A DNA stretch of 64,000 bases from a virus, in the IMG/VR virus record IMGVR_UViG_3300044641_010298, positions 40,213 through 104,212 of that record. One strand, 5' to 3'. The notes under the pieces were generated by a model, which was given only the letters and a program-made list of their open reading frames with translations, had not been told where the DNA came from and ran no database searches. The translations under genes and the position numbers were made by a program. How positions within the stretch are numbered: position 1 is the stretch's first letter; each line of letters begins with the position of its first letter. This document shows, in pieces, positions 9,466 through 19,596 of this stretch.

Positions 9466-10618
9466 TACTTAATATCTCTATAAATGTCCGCTCGTACATC
9501 TTGAGAATTGAATCTCTTGAGAACTTTGATCTGCACAAGGCAGAAAGCTCTCTTGCCCATTGAGTCGGAGTCTCACTTGAATCTCTAAATTTTCTTATCT
9601 TCTTTTTGAAGATATCTTCAGAGGGATTTGCCCACTTAGATCCTGCTACGAATATTCTTCCATCAATTCTTGACTCTGGAACGTCTATCATGTCGTGTTC
9701 AATCTTTATCCACTTTCCAGTATTCAAGAACTCTGTGTGGGCAGACCAGCCTGTTGCAATTACAGGAAGCCCAGAAGCTGCTGCCTCGAGAAGGGGTAGC
9801 CCAAAACCCTCGCCCCGTGTTAGGCTGACAAGTGCCTTAATCTTTGGATTTCGATATAGCCTAGAAATTTCCTCATTTGTCATATTTCCATGAATAAAAT
9901 AGACAGGAACCTTACTAATTGATCGAATCTGAGATACCACAGATCGAATTGCCTGGGATGTCATTCCCTTGTCGATAGTTGTGCCTCTTCCGCTATTTGT
10001 CTTGAGAACAATTCCTACGCTCTTGTCATCCTTAAATGATTCACATATCCACTTAATTGTATTCACTATGTTCTTTCTATCTACAGACGAATCAACAGAG
10101 GTCAGCTGGCTTACTATCAAGAAATTGAATTCTGTTCTTAGCGGTATATCGAGATAGGAATCTACCTTTTCAATCTCCTCAATGAACCACTCGGGAATTA
10201 CGTAGACAGGAACATTAATTTTTCCGGACTTCTCGAGGACGCTTCTTGTGAAGCTTGATGGGACAATAATTGCAGACATCTTATTGCAAGCTTCAACCCA
10301 TGCAGGGTTACAAACATCCGTCTCAACAGCAGCTGTTATTCCTACGTTTATCTTTGCAAGTGTGGGAGTCCACTCATCGGGTAGCTGAACCTGGAAAGAT
10401 ACATCAAATCCCGTCTGCTGGTCTGTTGATCTCTTCATTACATCGCCAACAAGCCCGCCTTCTGCCTCTTGATCAATAAACCAGGAGGTATTTCCCCACT
10501 GTACTATCTGTGTAGATACCTCGGAGGATGGTATCTTTTTTACTGCCTCAAAAACTTGTCTGCTGTGCTGCCCGTATCCTGAAATGCTCAAAAGCGGAGC
10601 ACGAACTACGATGCGCAT
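9458..10618 (-). CDS. Glycosyltransferase, GT4/GT-B type
   Basis: 386 residues. An N-terminal nucleotide-binding-like start (MRIVVRAPLLSISGYGQHSR) with the GYG motif of GT4 enzymes, and a C-terminal donor-binding stretch LTRGEGFGLPLLEAAASGLPVIA with the E-x7-E spacing of retaining GT-B enzymes. The ATG at 10616-10618 overlaps the stop of the upstream glycosyltransferase (TGATG); a TTG one codon earlier is less likely. First of a long run of sugar genes; substrate unknown. Confidence 0.82.
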   Translation of the reverse strand: MRIVVRAPLLSISGYGQHSRQVFEAVKKIPSSEVSTQIVQWGNTSWFIDQEAEGGLVGDVMKRSTDQQTGFDVSFQVQLPDEWTPTLAKINVGITAAVETDVCNPAWVEACNKMSAIIVPSSFTRSVLEKSGKINVPVYVIPEWFIEEIEKVDSYLDIPLRTEFNFLIVSQLTSVDSSVDRKNIVNTIKWICESFKDDKSVGIVLKTNSGRGTTIDKGMTSQAIRSVVSQIRSISKVPVYFIHGNMTNEEISRLYRNPKIKALVSLTRGEGFGLPLLEAAASGLPVIATGWSAHTEFLNTGKWIKIEHDMIDVPESRIDGRIFVAGSKWANPSEDIFKKKIRKFRDSSETPTQWARELSALCRSKFSRDSILKMYERTFIEILSNA

Positions 10619-11859
10619 CAAAACTCCTGAACGCTATAGGTCTTTCTATTTTTCTTCCAGTTCTCGACGAGATTTGACGCAGTATTGTGCCAGTCATCTA
10701 CAGTCTTCTGGAAGCTAAACTCTGATCTTGCATAATTGAAGACTTTTCTTGATAGATTCTGTCGTTCAACATCAGAAAGCTCATACATTTTCATGATTCC
10801 AAGTGCAACATTTTCATTTTTAACGTAGTCTTCGTAAATGTAGGGAACGCTCTGCGAACCAACCAGAGTCTTCAGATCGATGTCAAGACCGACGCCATTG
10901 TGAGATCCGTCTCTATGATCAATAGCTTGTCTAGTCATGCCACCTGTCTTTGCAGCAATTATGGGAGTTCCTGCATTCATGGATTCTAGAGTTGCAAGAC
11001 CGAATCCCTCAGCAAAGCTTATGTTAATGCAAACGTCTGAGATGTTGTAGAGAATATTCATCTTGCTGAACTCTAGTCTCTCTTTTGAGAAGACTATATT
11101 ATCCTGCACTCCTAGCTGCTCAGATACTGCGTAGAGATTTGGTCCCTCTTGGTCAAGCGGGTCTGTATGCATAATGAGAGTAGCTTTTCTGTGACCGTGC
11201 TTCTTTTGTAGATCATCAAGGAAAATCTTCCATGACTCAATGACGTCGCTTGGTCGCTTCCTTCTTGCGTTTCTATTCACCCATATCGCCACAAAATGAT
11301 CTGCGCGATTGCTACCAAGAAGCTGATGTCTGTACATTCTCTTCTCATGCTGCGAGATAGGATAGAATAGGTCAGGCGGCAGCGCATGAGGAATGAAGTT
11401 TGTCTTATCCGGGAATCGATCTTTTATCATGTCATATGTTGCATAAGAATGACAATTTATTAGATCTGTCGCTTCATATAGCGAAGAATTGAAGGAAGGA
11501 TAGGGAAGATTATCCCAGACATGCCACCATGCAATAGGGCATACCTGGTGAACTTCATCCTCCATTTCAAAGAGCCAAATAAAGAATCTTGGATCTGTGA
11601 ATATGAGAAGCAAATCGGGCTTCTCAGTGGCGAGTGTAACCCTGATTAGGTCTCTATTTCCAAATCCGTCGATTGGCTTGATGATGAAGTCTTCATTAAC
11701 AACGACTGTCCTGTAATCTGTGTGCTTGACAGCAGCACCAAATTGCCTAAATGTCCAGCCGCCCTTATCAAGCATGCCGTTCACGAGATGTCTTGTCTGG
11801 GTTCCTACACCCGAAGTGGATAGAGCGTGATCCGATAGAATTAGAACTTTCTTTTTCAT
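10618..11859 (-). CDS. Glycosyltransferase, GT4/GT-B type
   Basis: 413 residues. It opens with MKKKVLILSDHALSTSGVGTQ, the acceptor-side GT-B start, and carries VNRNARRKRPSDVIESW in mid-protein. The donor-site block ISFAEGFGLATLESMNAGTP is typical of GT4. Co-translated with the next glycosyltransferase through TGATG. Likely to extend a phage- or host-surface glycan; donor unknown. Confidence 0.83.
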   Translation of the reverse strand: MKKKVLILSDHALSTSGVGTQTRHLVNGMLDKGGWTFRQFGAAVKHTDYRTVVVNEDFIIKPIDGFGNRDLIRVTLATEKPDLLLIFTDPRFFIWLFEMEDEVHQVCPIAWWHVWDNLPYPSFNSSLYEATDLINCHSYATYDMIKDRFPDKTNFIPHALPPDLFYPISQHEKRMYRHQLLGSNRADHFVAIWVNRNARRKRPSDVIESWKIFLDDLQKKHGHRKATLIMHTDPLDQEGPNLYAVSEQLGVQDNIVFSKERLEFSKMNILYNISDVCINISFAEGFGLATLESMNAGTPIIAAKTGGMTRQAIDHRDGSHNGVGLDIDLKTLVGSQSVPYIYEDYVKNENVALGIMKMYELSDVERQNLSRKVFNYARSEFSFQKTVDDWHNTASNLVENWKKNRKTYSVQEF

Positions 11860-11881
11860 GATTCTCTAAGAACAATAGGCA

Positions 11882-12694
11882 TTATCTAGCACTCGTAAAT
11901 GCTGGAAATTCAGCAGATCCTGGACAATGATCGGTTCCTTTGAACTCGCAATATGTGCATGACATTCTATTCTTTAGATACTTCCCAGAAGAAACTCCAT
12001 TAATCATTGACTTTACTAGCTTATTTGAATCATCAAGCATCTTAGGCCCAACAGATATTTCAACTAGTTCGCAAGACTTTCCCTTCTTTGATCCACGCTT
12101 TAGGAGAACAAATCCGCACTTTATCTCTTTGGGATCAACTTCAAACTTTTGGCTTGTATAGAACTTGTAGAGGGCAAGCTGTGCCTGAACAAGAAAATCT
12201 CTTTTCTTGTCTGACGACCATCCTCGAGCGCTGGTAGTCTTCCAGTCTATAATCCAGAGCTTATCCTGCCCCCTTTTGTTCTTTGCCTTTATCATTCCAT
12301 CGACAAATCCCTTAAATTTAACATTAGAATCTTGAACAGATTCATATAGTGCATGCTCTGATGCAATAAATTCCCAATCTGGGAATGTCTCTGACATAAA
12401 ATCAGGAATATCTTCGATGATCTGCTTGGCTTCCTTTACCCAGGTATCAGGATTATTGAAACTTTTTTCTTTCCATCCATTCCGTATGCTTGATTCCAGC
12501 CGATCTAGATTAAACTCTCGGGATTTGAGATAGTCTTCACACTCAGCGTGGACGTGTGTTCCAAAATCGATATTAGGGCTTGGAACAAACTTATCAATCT
12601 TGTCAATATAGACTAGCTTGTGACGCCAGGAGCATTCCTTCCAAGCCTTTACCTCAGAATAAGAAACATGCGGTTTTCCAGTTGGAAAAATCAT
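11882..12694 (-). CDS. PD-(D/E)XK nuclease, RecB/Cas4-like
   Basis: 270 residues. Motifs in order: SYSEVKAWKECSWRHKL (N-terminal helix with Cys), FGTHVHAECEDYL (His motif), FKGFVDGMI and LWIIDWKTT (PD-(D/E)XK core with D and K), QAQLALYKF (motif QxxxY), and a C-terminal CTYCEFKGTDHC cluster. With the upstream Cys this could hold an Fe-S cluster as in Cas4/AddB-type exonucleases. Role probably in phage DNA recombination or end processing. It is oddly placed inside the sugar island. Confidence 0.8.
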   Translation of the reverse strand: MIFPTGKPHVSYSEVKAWKECSWRHKLVYIDKIDKFVPSPNIDFGTHVHAECEDYLKSREFNLDRLESSIRNGWKEKSFNNPDTWVKEAKQIIEDIPDFMSETFPDWEFIASEHALYESVQDSNVKFKGFVDGMIKAKNKRGQDKLWIIDWKTTSARGWSSDKKRDFLVQAQLALYKFYTSQKFEVDPKEIKCGFVLLKRGSKKGKSCELVEISVGPKMLDDSNKLVKSMINGVSSGKYLKNRMSCTYCEFKGTDHCPGSAEFPAFTSAR

Positions 12695-12733
12695 TTAGTC
12701 CTCATGTTATCTTACTTCGCTTAGGAGTCGTAT

Positions 12734-13675
12734 TCAACTCTTTTTGCTGACTGCTCGACCAATCTGGTGTTCCCAGTCTCTATCTTTTTCTCCGCGGACC
12801 TCTAGATTCTTTTCCCACGCAGATACCAAAACCTTTGGATCAATTCCGTTCTTTCTAGCAACTGATATTAGTGCGTTGATGTCCTTTGGGAAACAATGTC
12901 CGCCAAATCCTCTTACATGGTTTCCCTCGTGAGTTGGAACCGGGCCAGGAACAGACCAGTGGGTACTTCCTAGTCTAGTATCGAATTTTGCGTACTCTAC
13001 AACCTTGTCATAGTCAACATTGAGACCGCTAGCATCAAGAGATTCACAAATCTGTGAAATCTCGTTAGCAAAAGAGACTTTCACTGCAAGAAAGCAGTTC
13101 GTAACGTACTTAACCATTTCAGCTGTGGTCGAGTCTGTCTTAACAATTGGTACACTGGGAAATGCTCTCTGGAAAACATTCTTTACAGTGTTTATCTGCG
13201 GTCGTGGTCCTCCCAGAATAATTCTATTTTGGCTTCTCATATCATTCAGAGCATTTGCTTCTGTTAAAAATTCGGGATTAAAAACTACGTAGAGTCCATT
13301 TGAATTATATTTTTCATTCCACGACTCTGTTGATCCCGGAGGAACTGTAGATTTAATAACTGCAATTCTCTCACCCGGGATAGCAGCAAGCTCTTCCAGA
13401 ACGCTCTCAACAATCGAAAGATCAGCTGATCCATCTTCTTGCATCGGAGTTGGAACACAGACAAAATATACCCCTGAAAATTGTGTCCCTTTTTCTGGTC
13501 CCACTCTTTCTGCGTAGTCTATCATTCCCTTTAGAGACCAAAGATCAGACATCTCAAATACACCAGGGACTACTTTTCCAGCTTTATCAAAAGCATAGAC
13601 AGTAAATCCTCGTTCAGAAAATACAGTCGCAAGTGAACCGCCAACAAATCCTTGTCCAATAACAGCTATGCTCAT
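12734..13675 (-). CDS. UDP-glucose/GDP-mannose dehydrogenase family protein, short form
   Basis: 313 residues; family members are usually about 390-440. The N-terminal Rossmann fold ([14 protein letters not shown]), the [12 protein letters not shown] block, IKSTVPPGS and the catalytic Cys motif [10 protein letters not shown] are all present. The protein stops about 50 residues after the catalytic Cys, so the normal C-terminal UDP-binding Rossmann domain is missing. Probably oxidises a nucleotide sugar to a uronic acid, but substrate binding must differ. Overlaps Gmd by 4 bp (ATGA). Confidence 0.8.
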   Translation of the reverse strand: MSIAVIGQGFVGGSLATVFSERGFTVYAFDKAGKVVPGVFEMSDLWSLKGMIDYAERVGPEKGTQFSGVYFVCVPTPMQEDGSADLSIVESVLEELAAIPGERIAVIKSTVPPGSTESWNEKYNSNGLYVVFNPEFLTEANALNDMRSQNRIILGGPRPQINTVKNVFQRAFPSVPIVKTDSTTAEMVKYVTNCFLAVKVSFANEISQICESLDASGLNVDYDKVVEYAKFDTRLGSTHWSVPGPVPTHEGNHVRGFGGHCFPKDINALISVARKNGIDPKVLVSAWEKNLEVRGEKDRDWEHQIGRAVSKKS

Positions 13676-14646
13676 TTTATTTTCTCTCTCTCTGCAGCAA
13701 GATCAGATTCATACATTAGCTTTGCGAGACTCTTGAACGTAGTCTTTGGTGTCCATCCGAGCTTTTCCTTGGCCTTGGTGCAATCTCCCTCCAGCCAGGG
13801 CACCTCGTGTGGTCTCCTGAGCCGATCATCTATGATGAGATGCTTGTCAACATCAAGGCCGGCAATCTGGAAGACCTCATCAAGGAACTCTCTAACTGTA
13901 TGAGTCTCTCCGGTGGAAATCACGTAGTCATCGGGCCTGTCTTGCTGCAGCATGAGCCACATTGCCTCAACATAGTCCTTTGCGTATCCCCAGTCTCGGA
14001 GCGCATCGAGATTTCCAAGAGAGATATTGTCCTGGAGACCGAGCTTGATCCTTGCCGCTGCAAGGGTGATCTTGCGGGTCACAAATGTCTCGCCACGACG
14101 AGGGCTCTCATGGTTGAAGAGAATACCGGAAGAAGCGTGGATGCCGTATCCCTCGCGGTAGTTACGTGTTAGACCATGAGCAAAGACCTTCGCGCATGCG
14201 TATGGCGAGGCCGGCATCAGACGTGTCAGTTCATTCTGGGGGTGTTCCGGGTTGTCACCGTACATCTCAGAAGAAGACGCTTGATAGAATCGACAATTTG
14301 GTTGCATTGTGCGAATGCACTCTAGAAGTCGAAGCGGTCCCATGGCAACTGCGTCCACTGTCTCTTCCGGAACGTCAAATGACACCCTGACGTGTGACTG
14401 TGCAGCGAGATTGTAGACCTCATCGAACTTCTGGTTCGAGAAGAGCCGGTAGAATGCTCCGACATCGTTCATTGAGCCGTAAACGAGCTGGAAGTTTGGA
14501 TTTGCGAGGAGATGGTCAATTCTGTCAGTCGCCAATAGTGAGGTTCTCCTCTTCACTCCGACGACCTTGTATCCCTTCTCCAGAAGGAGCTCTGCCAGGT
14601 ATGAACCGTCCTGTCCTGTGACTCCAGTGACCAGTGCTGTCTTCAT
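13672..14646 (-). CDS. gmd: GDP-mannose 4,6-dehydratase
   Basis: 324 residues. Converts GDP-D-mannose to GDP-4-keto-6-deoxymannose. The NADP-binding [20 protein letters not shown], the KRRTS block, ASSSEMYG and YACAKVFAH (catalytic Ser/Tyr/Lys) are all present, as is [14 protein letters not shown]. An ATG at 14644-14646 is preferred to the TTG two codons upstream. Directly followed upstream by the GDP-fucose synthase gene, the classic pair. Base composition looks more GC-rich than the flanking sugar genes. Confidence 0.93.
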   Translation of the reverse strand: MKTALVTGVTGQDGSYLAELLLEKGYKVVGVKRRTSLLATDRIDHLLANPNFQLVYGSMNDVGAFYRLFSNQKFDEVYNLAAQSHVRVSFDVPEETVDAVAMGPLRLLECIRTMQPNCRFYQASSSEMYGDNPEHPQNELTRLMPASPYACAKVFAHGLTRNYREGYGIHASSGILFNHESPRRGETFVTRKITLAAARIKLGLQDNISLGNLDALRDWGYAKDYVEAMWLMLQQDRPDDYVISTGETHTVREFLDEVFQIAGLDVDKHLIIDDRLRRPHEVPWLEGDCTKAKEKLGWTPKTTFKSLAKLMYESDLAAEREKIK

Positions 14647-14648
14647 GT

Positions 14649-15575
14649 TCAAACTATAACACCACGAACGTTCGGGTATCTTACTTGAAAGTACTTAATA
14701 GTCTCTCTTAGACCCTCGCGAAGAGGTGTATATTCACCCTTCCAGCCAAGAGACCTAAGCCTCTCGTTGGACGAAGGCTTTTCGTACTGTCCGTCAGGCT
14801 TACTCTTATCAAAGTTACAACCTCCCTCGTATCCAATCTCCTCAGCAATCATACGAGCAAGACTTTCAATCGAGACCTGCTCTGGATTTCCAATGTTGAC
14901 AGGCTCTGCTTTGTCATAGTTCTCTGCAAGCCAGAGAATAATTCTTGCTGCATCACGTGCAAAAGTGAACTCACGTAACGGCTTGCCACTTCCCCAGACA
15001 TCTACATGGTCGTGTCCGTAGACCTTTGCCTCGTGAAATTTTCTGATGAGAGACGGTATGACATGACCGCTGTTTAGATCGTAGTTGTCGTTAAGACCGT
15101 AGAGATTGTTAGGAATGACTGAGATAAAGTTACATCCGAACTGTTGACGGTATGCCCTGCTCTGTACCTCTAGCATCCTCTTTGCGTATGCGTAACCAAA
15201 GTTTGAAGGGTGTGGTGGACCGAGATGAAGCTGGTCCTCTGTGAGCGGGTATTTCACGTATGCAGCATCTGGATAGATGCAAGTTGAGAGGATAGAGACA
15301 AGCTTTAGTCCGTCATGCTTGCAGGCTTCAAGAATGTTCATGCTCATACGAACGTTATCATCAAAGAAATCTGCGACATAGTCAGTGTTTGCTTTCACAC
15401 CTCCTACTCTTGCAGCGCAATGAATAACTGTGTCAAACTTACCATTTGGACAAAGTCTGAGTTTAAAATTGCCCGTGAGATCACAATTTTTCGAATTAAA
15501 ACCAATTGATCCTGGTGAAAGAGATAGAACCTCACTTCCAAGTAGACCAGTTGAACCTGTAATCAGTCTCATCAT
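14649..15575 (-). CDS. fcl: GDP-L-fucose synthase
   Basis: 308 residues. A bifunctional epimerase-reductase that turns GDP-4-keto-6-deoxymannose into GDP-L-fucose. Visible: [10 protein letters not shown] Rossmann motif, [25 protein letters not shown] and the catalytic YAYAKRMLE. The pair with Gmd completes GDP-fucose synthesis from GDP-mannose. The ATG overlaps the stop of the preceding methyltransferase (ATGA). Confidence 0.93.
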   Translation of the reverse strand: MMRLITGSTGLLGSEVLSLSPGSIGFNSKNCDLTGNFKLRLCPNGKFDTVIHCAARVGGVKANTDYVADFFDDNVRMSMNILEACKHDGLKLVSILSTCIYPDAAYVKYPLTEDQLHLGPPHPSNFGYAYAKRMLEVQSRAYRQQFGCNFISVIPNNLYGLNDNYDLNSGHVIPSLIRKFHEAKVYGHDHVDVWGSGKPLREFTFARDAARIILWLAENYDKAEPVNIGNPEQVSIESLARMIAEEIGYEGGCNFDKSKPDGQYEKPSSNERLRSLGWKGEYTPLREGLRETIKYFQVRYPNVRGVIV

Positions 15576-16210
15576 GATTCTCTATTGACTTCCCAGACAG
15601 TCAAAGATTCTCTCCACCAGTAGGAAAAGTTGGAATATTTTACAGAGGCCTGGCCTAATGCATTGCTAGCAGGAACATTTAGAGTAAATCCTTTCCCTAC
15701 CATAAGATCAACAAAAGAATCAAAAGGCAAGGGATTTAAATGCTGGTGGTGTGGATCGCTTTCTGGATTTTCAGATCCACCATATCGACTCCACGTCATT
15801 ATTAGATACTTACCCGTTAGAGATCTTAGATTTTTTAGTAGAGTCTCTGTGTATTCGGGTTCGATATGTTCGCCAACTTCAGTGCATATCACAATATCGA
15901 ACTTCTTTTCTTCTAAGCCTTCCGGCAAAGGATCTCTTATATCAATAAAGTGAATATTATCAACAATTGATTTGCTAGCGTACTTTTTATGATACTCAAA
16001 ATATTCTATTCCTTCAACACTAACATTTTTGAATCCTGATTTAATGAAATCAATAAGATGACCATCTGCACAACCTACATCAATAGCACTTGAGACACTA
16101 CTAAAATTAAATACTTCTTTTAAGACTTGAAAAAATGATTCATATGGTGCAGGAGAGCGACCTGTCTCCTCGCCCTCTGGATATCTTTTCTCAATGTTAA
16201 TTTTTTCCAT
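15572..16210 (-). CDS. Class I SAM-dependent methyltransferase
   Basis: 212 residues from the ATG at 16208-16210 (TAATG overlap with the upstream stop, preceded by AGGTGG). Motif I is SSAIDVGCADGHLIDFI; the acidic motif after it is VEGIEYFEYHK; DIVICTEVGEHIEPEYTE fits motif II/III of UbiG/MetW-like enzymes. Likely methylates a sugar or glycan of the surface cluster. Substrate not deducible. Confidence 0.82.
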   Translation of the reverse strand: MEKINIEKRYPEGEETGRSPAPYESFFQVLKEVFNFSSVSSAIDVGCADGHLIDFIKSGFKNVSVEGIEYFEYHKKYASKSIVDNIHFIDIRDPLPEGLEEKKFDIVICTEVGEHIEPEYTETLLKNLRSLTGKYLIMTWSRYGGSENPESDPHHQHLNPLPFDSFVDLMVGKGFTLNVPASNALGQASVKYSNFSYWWRESLTVWEVNRES

Positions 16211-17085
16211 TAAATCCACCTTTCTTTGGACACGACTGGGACATACTGCAAAAAATCAATCTGGCTATAGTCAAAAGACTTTAGTCTAAAATTGGTCCAT
16301 GATCCCATATACGGTCTTTCAAAATCAACTATTCCAGCAAGAGCATCAATACCAGATCCTACATCATAGAATATAGCATTTTTGTATTTTTTAAGTCTGT
16401 GAAGAAGTCCAGATTTAACATGCCCAATTCCGACTAAAAATATGCGAGTCTCTTCTGATGAGTTCTCAAGCTGAGTTGCAACGCTTCGTTCAAGAGATTC
16501 AAGATCATCACACGCAAATTTCTGCGGGATCTTAATATAGTCATTAAAAGTCTCAAGACCAAGAAACTCTTGATATTCTACATTTTCCATTAAACCCTGG
16601 ATTAAGTCAATCTTTTTATCAGCTCCAATTATACCAATCTTTCCAGAAAAATTCTTTGTTAGCCATCTGCTAGAAACAAGACCGTATCCAAATTCAGCAG
16701 GAATATTGATTGGACGGTCAGGGTACAGATCTCTAAAAAGGTGAGTGTTATAAAGCTCAACAGCAATCAGATCGTTTTGCACAACACCATTAATAAAATC
16801 ATCGTGATTAAGCATCTGACTGTAATCTTTTCCAATAGATCTCTTTCCAGGAGTTGCACTTCCATATGGAATCTTTTTAAGAAAGTAATAGTCGCCATCT
16901 CCAAACTTATAAATTGTGCAGCTATTTCCCGCAGAAGTCGCTTCAATTAACCACTTCTTGAATCCTTCTAATCCCTCCTGGAAGTTTGGACAAGCATCCG
17001 GATTTTGAAAAACTGGGTGTTGATCTAGATTTAGCGATCCTTCTATTTCATATTGTGGCAAAAAACCCGGATGCTTATCAAGCAA
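16210..17085 (-). CDS. Probable GT-D-fold glycosyltransferase
   Basis: 291 residues, apparently started by TTG at 17083-17085 with AGGAGA five bases upstream. Two blocks recall GT-D (DUF1792-type) enzymes: YKFGDGDYYFLK near residue 60, and FLVGIGHVKSGLLHRLKK followed by AIFYDVGSGIDALAGI near residues 215-250. GT-D enzymes transfer glucose onto glycan chains. The assignment rests on these two motifs only; an unrelated sugar-cluster protein is possible. Confidence 0.55.
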   Translation of the reverse strand: MLDKHPGFLPQYEIEGSLNLDQHPVFQNPDACPNFQEGLEGFKKWLIEATSAGNSCTIYKFGDGDYYFLKKIPYGSATPGKRSIGKDYSQMLNHDDFINGVVQNDLIAVELYNTHLFRDLYPDRPINIPAEFGYGLVSSRWLTKNFSGKIGIIGADKKIDLIQGLMENVEYQEFLGLETFNDYIKIPQKFACDDLESLERSVATQLENSSEETRIFLVGIGHVKSGLLHRLKKYKNAIFYDVGSGIDALAGIVDFERPYMGSWTNFRLKSFDYSQIDFLQYVPVVSKERWI

Positions 17086-17133
17086 GATTATCTCCTAGTT
17101 AGAAAACAATAATTTGTCTTTTCTAGATTTATA

Positions 17134-18228
17134 CTAGGGCCTGTATTGATTTACGACATCAGAAATATACCTTAGCTGATTCTCTTCTAGCCACCATCCA
17201 ACTGGAATGTTGATCATTCTGCTGCAGAAATAGTCGCAGCCTGGCAGACTATCTGAAACATAGTCCGAAAAGACAGAATATCTGTCATTTCTCACGTGAA
17301 CAACATCTGATGCGATTCCCTTTTCAAGGAGATACTTTGAAAAATGAGAAGGAGAATCAACAACAAGCGTATAGATCCAGTATGCAGATTCAGCATCCGG
17401 AGTCTGTCTTAGCTTTTTAACATAGACATTTTCTATTTCACGATCGTAGAACTTTCCATTTTTTATGTGCTTCTCAACAATTCCGTCAATTTTTTCCATC
17501 TGAAGTAATCCAATTGAAGCATTGACATTATTCATGTGGAATTTGTATCCAGATCTCGTAATGTCCTGGGACCACTTCTGGCCTGTGAACTTTCTATCAA
17601 GACCAAACCACTTTATCTTTCTGAGTGTTTCAATTTCTTCTTTTCCAAGATTTGTAGAAATTGCGCCCCCATCGACTGTGGTCAGGTGCTTGATTGCTTG
17701 AAAAGAGAAGCAAACATAATCAGAGTGACTTCCGATCTTTTGACCCTTGTATGAGGCACCTAGTGCATGTGCTGCATCTTCAATAACCCTGATTCCGTGA
17801 TTCTTGGCAATTCTATTAATTTCATCAATTTCAAATGGTAATCCGCTCCAGTGAACACCTACGATTGCCTTTGTTTTCTTGGTGATCTTCTTTTCAACAG
17901 AAGCTGGATCAATATTTCCTGTTGTGGGATCAATATCTGCCCAGACAATTTTCGCCCTAGCATTGTGAATTGGTTCATTTGTTGCCATGCATGTCATAGG
18001 TGTCGTAATAACTTCGTCTCCCGGACCGACTCCCGACATATCATAGGCAAGTGTGAGTGCGCTGGTGCAGCTATTGACAATGGCAACATCTCTATTCTGG
18101 ATGTATTCACCAAAACTTCTCTCAAATTGATCTGACTTTTCACCCTCGGTAATAAATCCTGAGTCGAAGACTTCTTGGATTGCTTGACCAATGCCTACCG
18201 GTGTGTGTATCTTGAAGAGGGGAATCAC
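17134..18228 (-). CDS. DegT/DnrJ/EryC1/StrS aminotransferase
   Basis: 364 residues, normal family length. PLP-dependent sugar aminotransferase: IVNSCTSALTLAY (phosphate site), VIEDAAHALGASYKG (Asp for the pyridine nitrogen), and SDYVCFSFQAIKHLTTVDGG with the Schiff-base Lys. With the adjacent 4,6-dehydratase and cupin it fits synthesis of a 3-amino-3,6-dideoxy hexose (FdtB/QdtB-like). Overlaps the dehydratase gene by 4 bp. Confidence 0.9.
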   Translation of the reverse strand: MIPLFKIHTPVGIGQAIQEVFDSGFITEGEKSDQFERSFGEYIQNRDVAIVNSCTSALTLAYDMSGVGPGDEVITTPMTCMATNEPIHNARAKIVWADIDPTTGNIDPASVEKKITKKTKAIVGVHWSGLPFEIDEINRIAKNHGIRVIEDAAHALGASYKGQKIGSHSDYVCFSFQAIKHLTTVDGGAISTNLGKEEIETLRKIKWFGLDRKFTGQKWSQDITRSGYKFHMNNVNASIGLLQMEKIDGIVEKHIKNGKFYDREIENVYVKKLRQTPDAESAYWIYTLVVDSPSHFSKYLLEKGIASDVVHVRNDRYSVFSDYVSDSLPGCDYFCSRMINIPVGWWLEENQLRYISDVVNQYRP

Positions 18229-19178
18229 TTGGTTTTTCTCCTGTATTCGCTGATTATATTCTCAATTTCTTTGTCAAGGAATCTTGTTTGCTTCCATCCT
18301 AGATTCAAAACCTTGCTATTGTCGAGAGCGTATCTGACATCAGCACCCGATCTATCCATTACGTTTTTTGTAACATCTTTGTAGTCAACTTTCATATTTT
18401 TACAAATTATCCTTACGACTTCTTCTACAGAATATTCTTCGTCAGAAGAAATGTGATAAGACTCATTTCTATTTCCTTCTTCGATTATTCTAAAAATTGC
18501 GTCAACATTATCATCAACGTGAATCCAGTTTCTAATATGGGTGCCGCTTCCGTGAATTGGTATCTTGTTTCCATCAAGGATGCTCGTTATAGATCTAGGA
18601 ATTAATTTTTCTGAGTTTTGTCTTGGGCCGTAGTTGTTAGTAGTTCTTGTGATAATGTATGGAATTTTATAGGTTCTTCCCCACGCAGAAACAAGCTGTT
18701 CAGCGGCTGACTTTGTTGCAGAGTAGGGATTACTTGGTGTGTGCTTGTCAGACTCCCCAAAGAAACCATCTTCAATGTCTCCAAATACCTCGTCTGTGCT
18801 GATTTGTACGAAAAGCGGGCACTCATATTCCCAGGCGGACATTACGCTTTTTATGTTCTTGTTCTTTATAATTTCAAGCAAATTATAGACACCTAGCACG
18901 TTGGTTCTAACAAAATTGAAGCTGTCTTCTATTGAGTTATCAACATGTGATTCAGCAGCAAAATTTATTATTGCGTGACAGTGGGGAAGATCTTTGATTT
19001 GTGAAATATCCTCTTTTATGTGAACATAATTTCCCTTAAAATTCAGATCCTTATTAGCTGCATAAGTCTCGCAATCAATGTTGATGATTGAATATCCCTT
19101 TTCAAGGGCTTTCTCGACAAAATGAGAGCCTATGAATCCTAAGCCTCCAGTAACTACAAAAGTCTTACTTCTGGACAT
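18225..19178 (-). CDS. NAD-dependent sugar 4,6-dehydratase, RmlB-like
   Basis: 317 residues from the ATG at 19176-19178. An upstream in-frame start would overlap the cupin gene by 77 bp and adds no family-like sequence. Motifs: TGGLGFIGSHFVEKAL, INFAAESHVDNSI, QISTDEVFGD and YSATKSAAEQL (catalytic Tyr/Lys), TRTTNNYGPRQ. Typical dTDP-glucose 4,6-dehydratase. RmlA is not in the window, so the nucleotide could be supplied by the host. Confidence 0.9.
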   Translation of the reverse strand: MSRSKTFVVTGGLGFIGSHFVEKALEKGYSIINIDCETYAANKDLNFKGNYVHIKEDISQIKDLPHCHAIINFAAESHVDNSIEDSFNFVRTNVLGVYNLLEIIKNKNIKSVMSAWEYECPLFVQISTDEVFGDIEDGFFGESDKHTPSNPYSATKSAAEQLVSAWGRTYKIPYIITRTTNNYGPRQNSEKLIPRSITSILDGNKIPIHGSGTHIRNWIHVDDNVDAIFRIIEEGNRNESYHISSDEEYSVEEVVRIICKNMKVDYKDVTKNVMDRSGADVRYALDNSKVLNLGWKQTRFLDKEIENIISEYRRKTK

Positions 19179-19596
19179 TTTCAAAAAAGATCTCCCAATT
19201 TTCAAATTTCTCTGTGTCCTGATTTTCAGGATGCCATGCAATATTAGGCAGGTTTATTACAGTTGATATCTCTGATTCACTATTATTCACAATTCTTATA
19301 GGCATTCCTGGCGGAATAAAGACTACTCGAATTTGATTTTCATCAACTCTTAGATTGACCTTTTTTACTTGACCATCCTCAAAATACTCAACAAAACTTT
19401 CTCCACCAATTGCAGTCAGATACCCAGATCTTTTCCTGTGAAGAATTGGCCCCTTTTTCATAAGGGGACCAATCGTTGTTGCGTAGACCATTGCAGGTTG
19501 ATATCCTGGAACAAGAGAATCCCAATCCCTGTATATTGGAATCATGAGACCCTCAGCCGTCTTGTTGATGAATATTTCCCTATAAGAGAGAGTCAT
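19165..19596 (-). CDS. Cupin sugar isomerase, WxcM/FdtA/RmlC-like
   Basis: 143 residues forming one beta-barrel. The pattern VFIPPGMPIRIVNNSES followed by TVINLPNIAWHPENQD fits sugar 3,4-ketoisomerases and dTDP-4-keto-rhamnose 3,5-epimerase-like cupins. The 14-bp overlap with the RmlB-like gene and the nearby DegT gene favour the ketoisomerase step before transamination. It could also be a 3,5-epimerase. Confidence 0.65.
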   Translation of the reverse strand: MTLSYREIFINKTAEGLMIPIYRDWDSLVPGYQPAMVYATTIGPLMKKGPILHRKRSGYLTAIGGESFVEYFEDGQVKKVNLRVDENQIRVVFIPPGMPIRIVNNSESEISTVINLPNIAWHPENQDTEKFENWEIFFENVQK

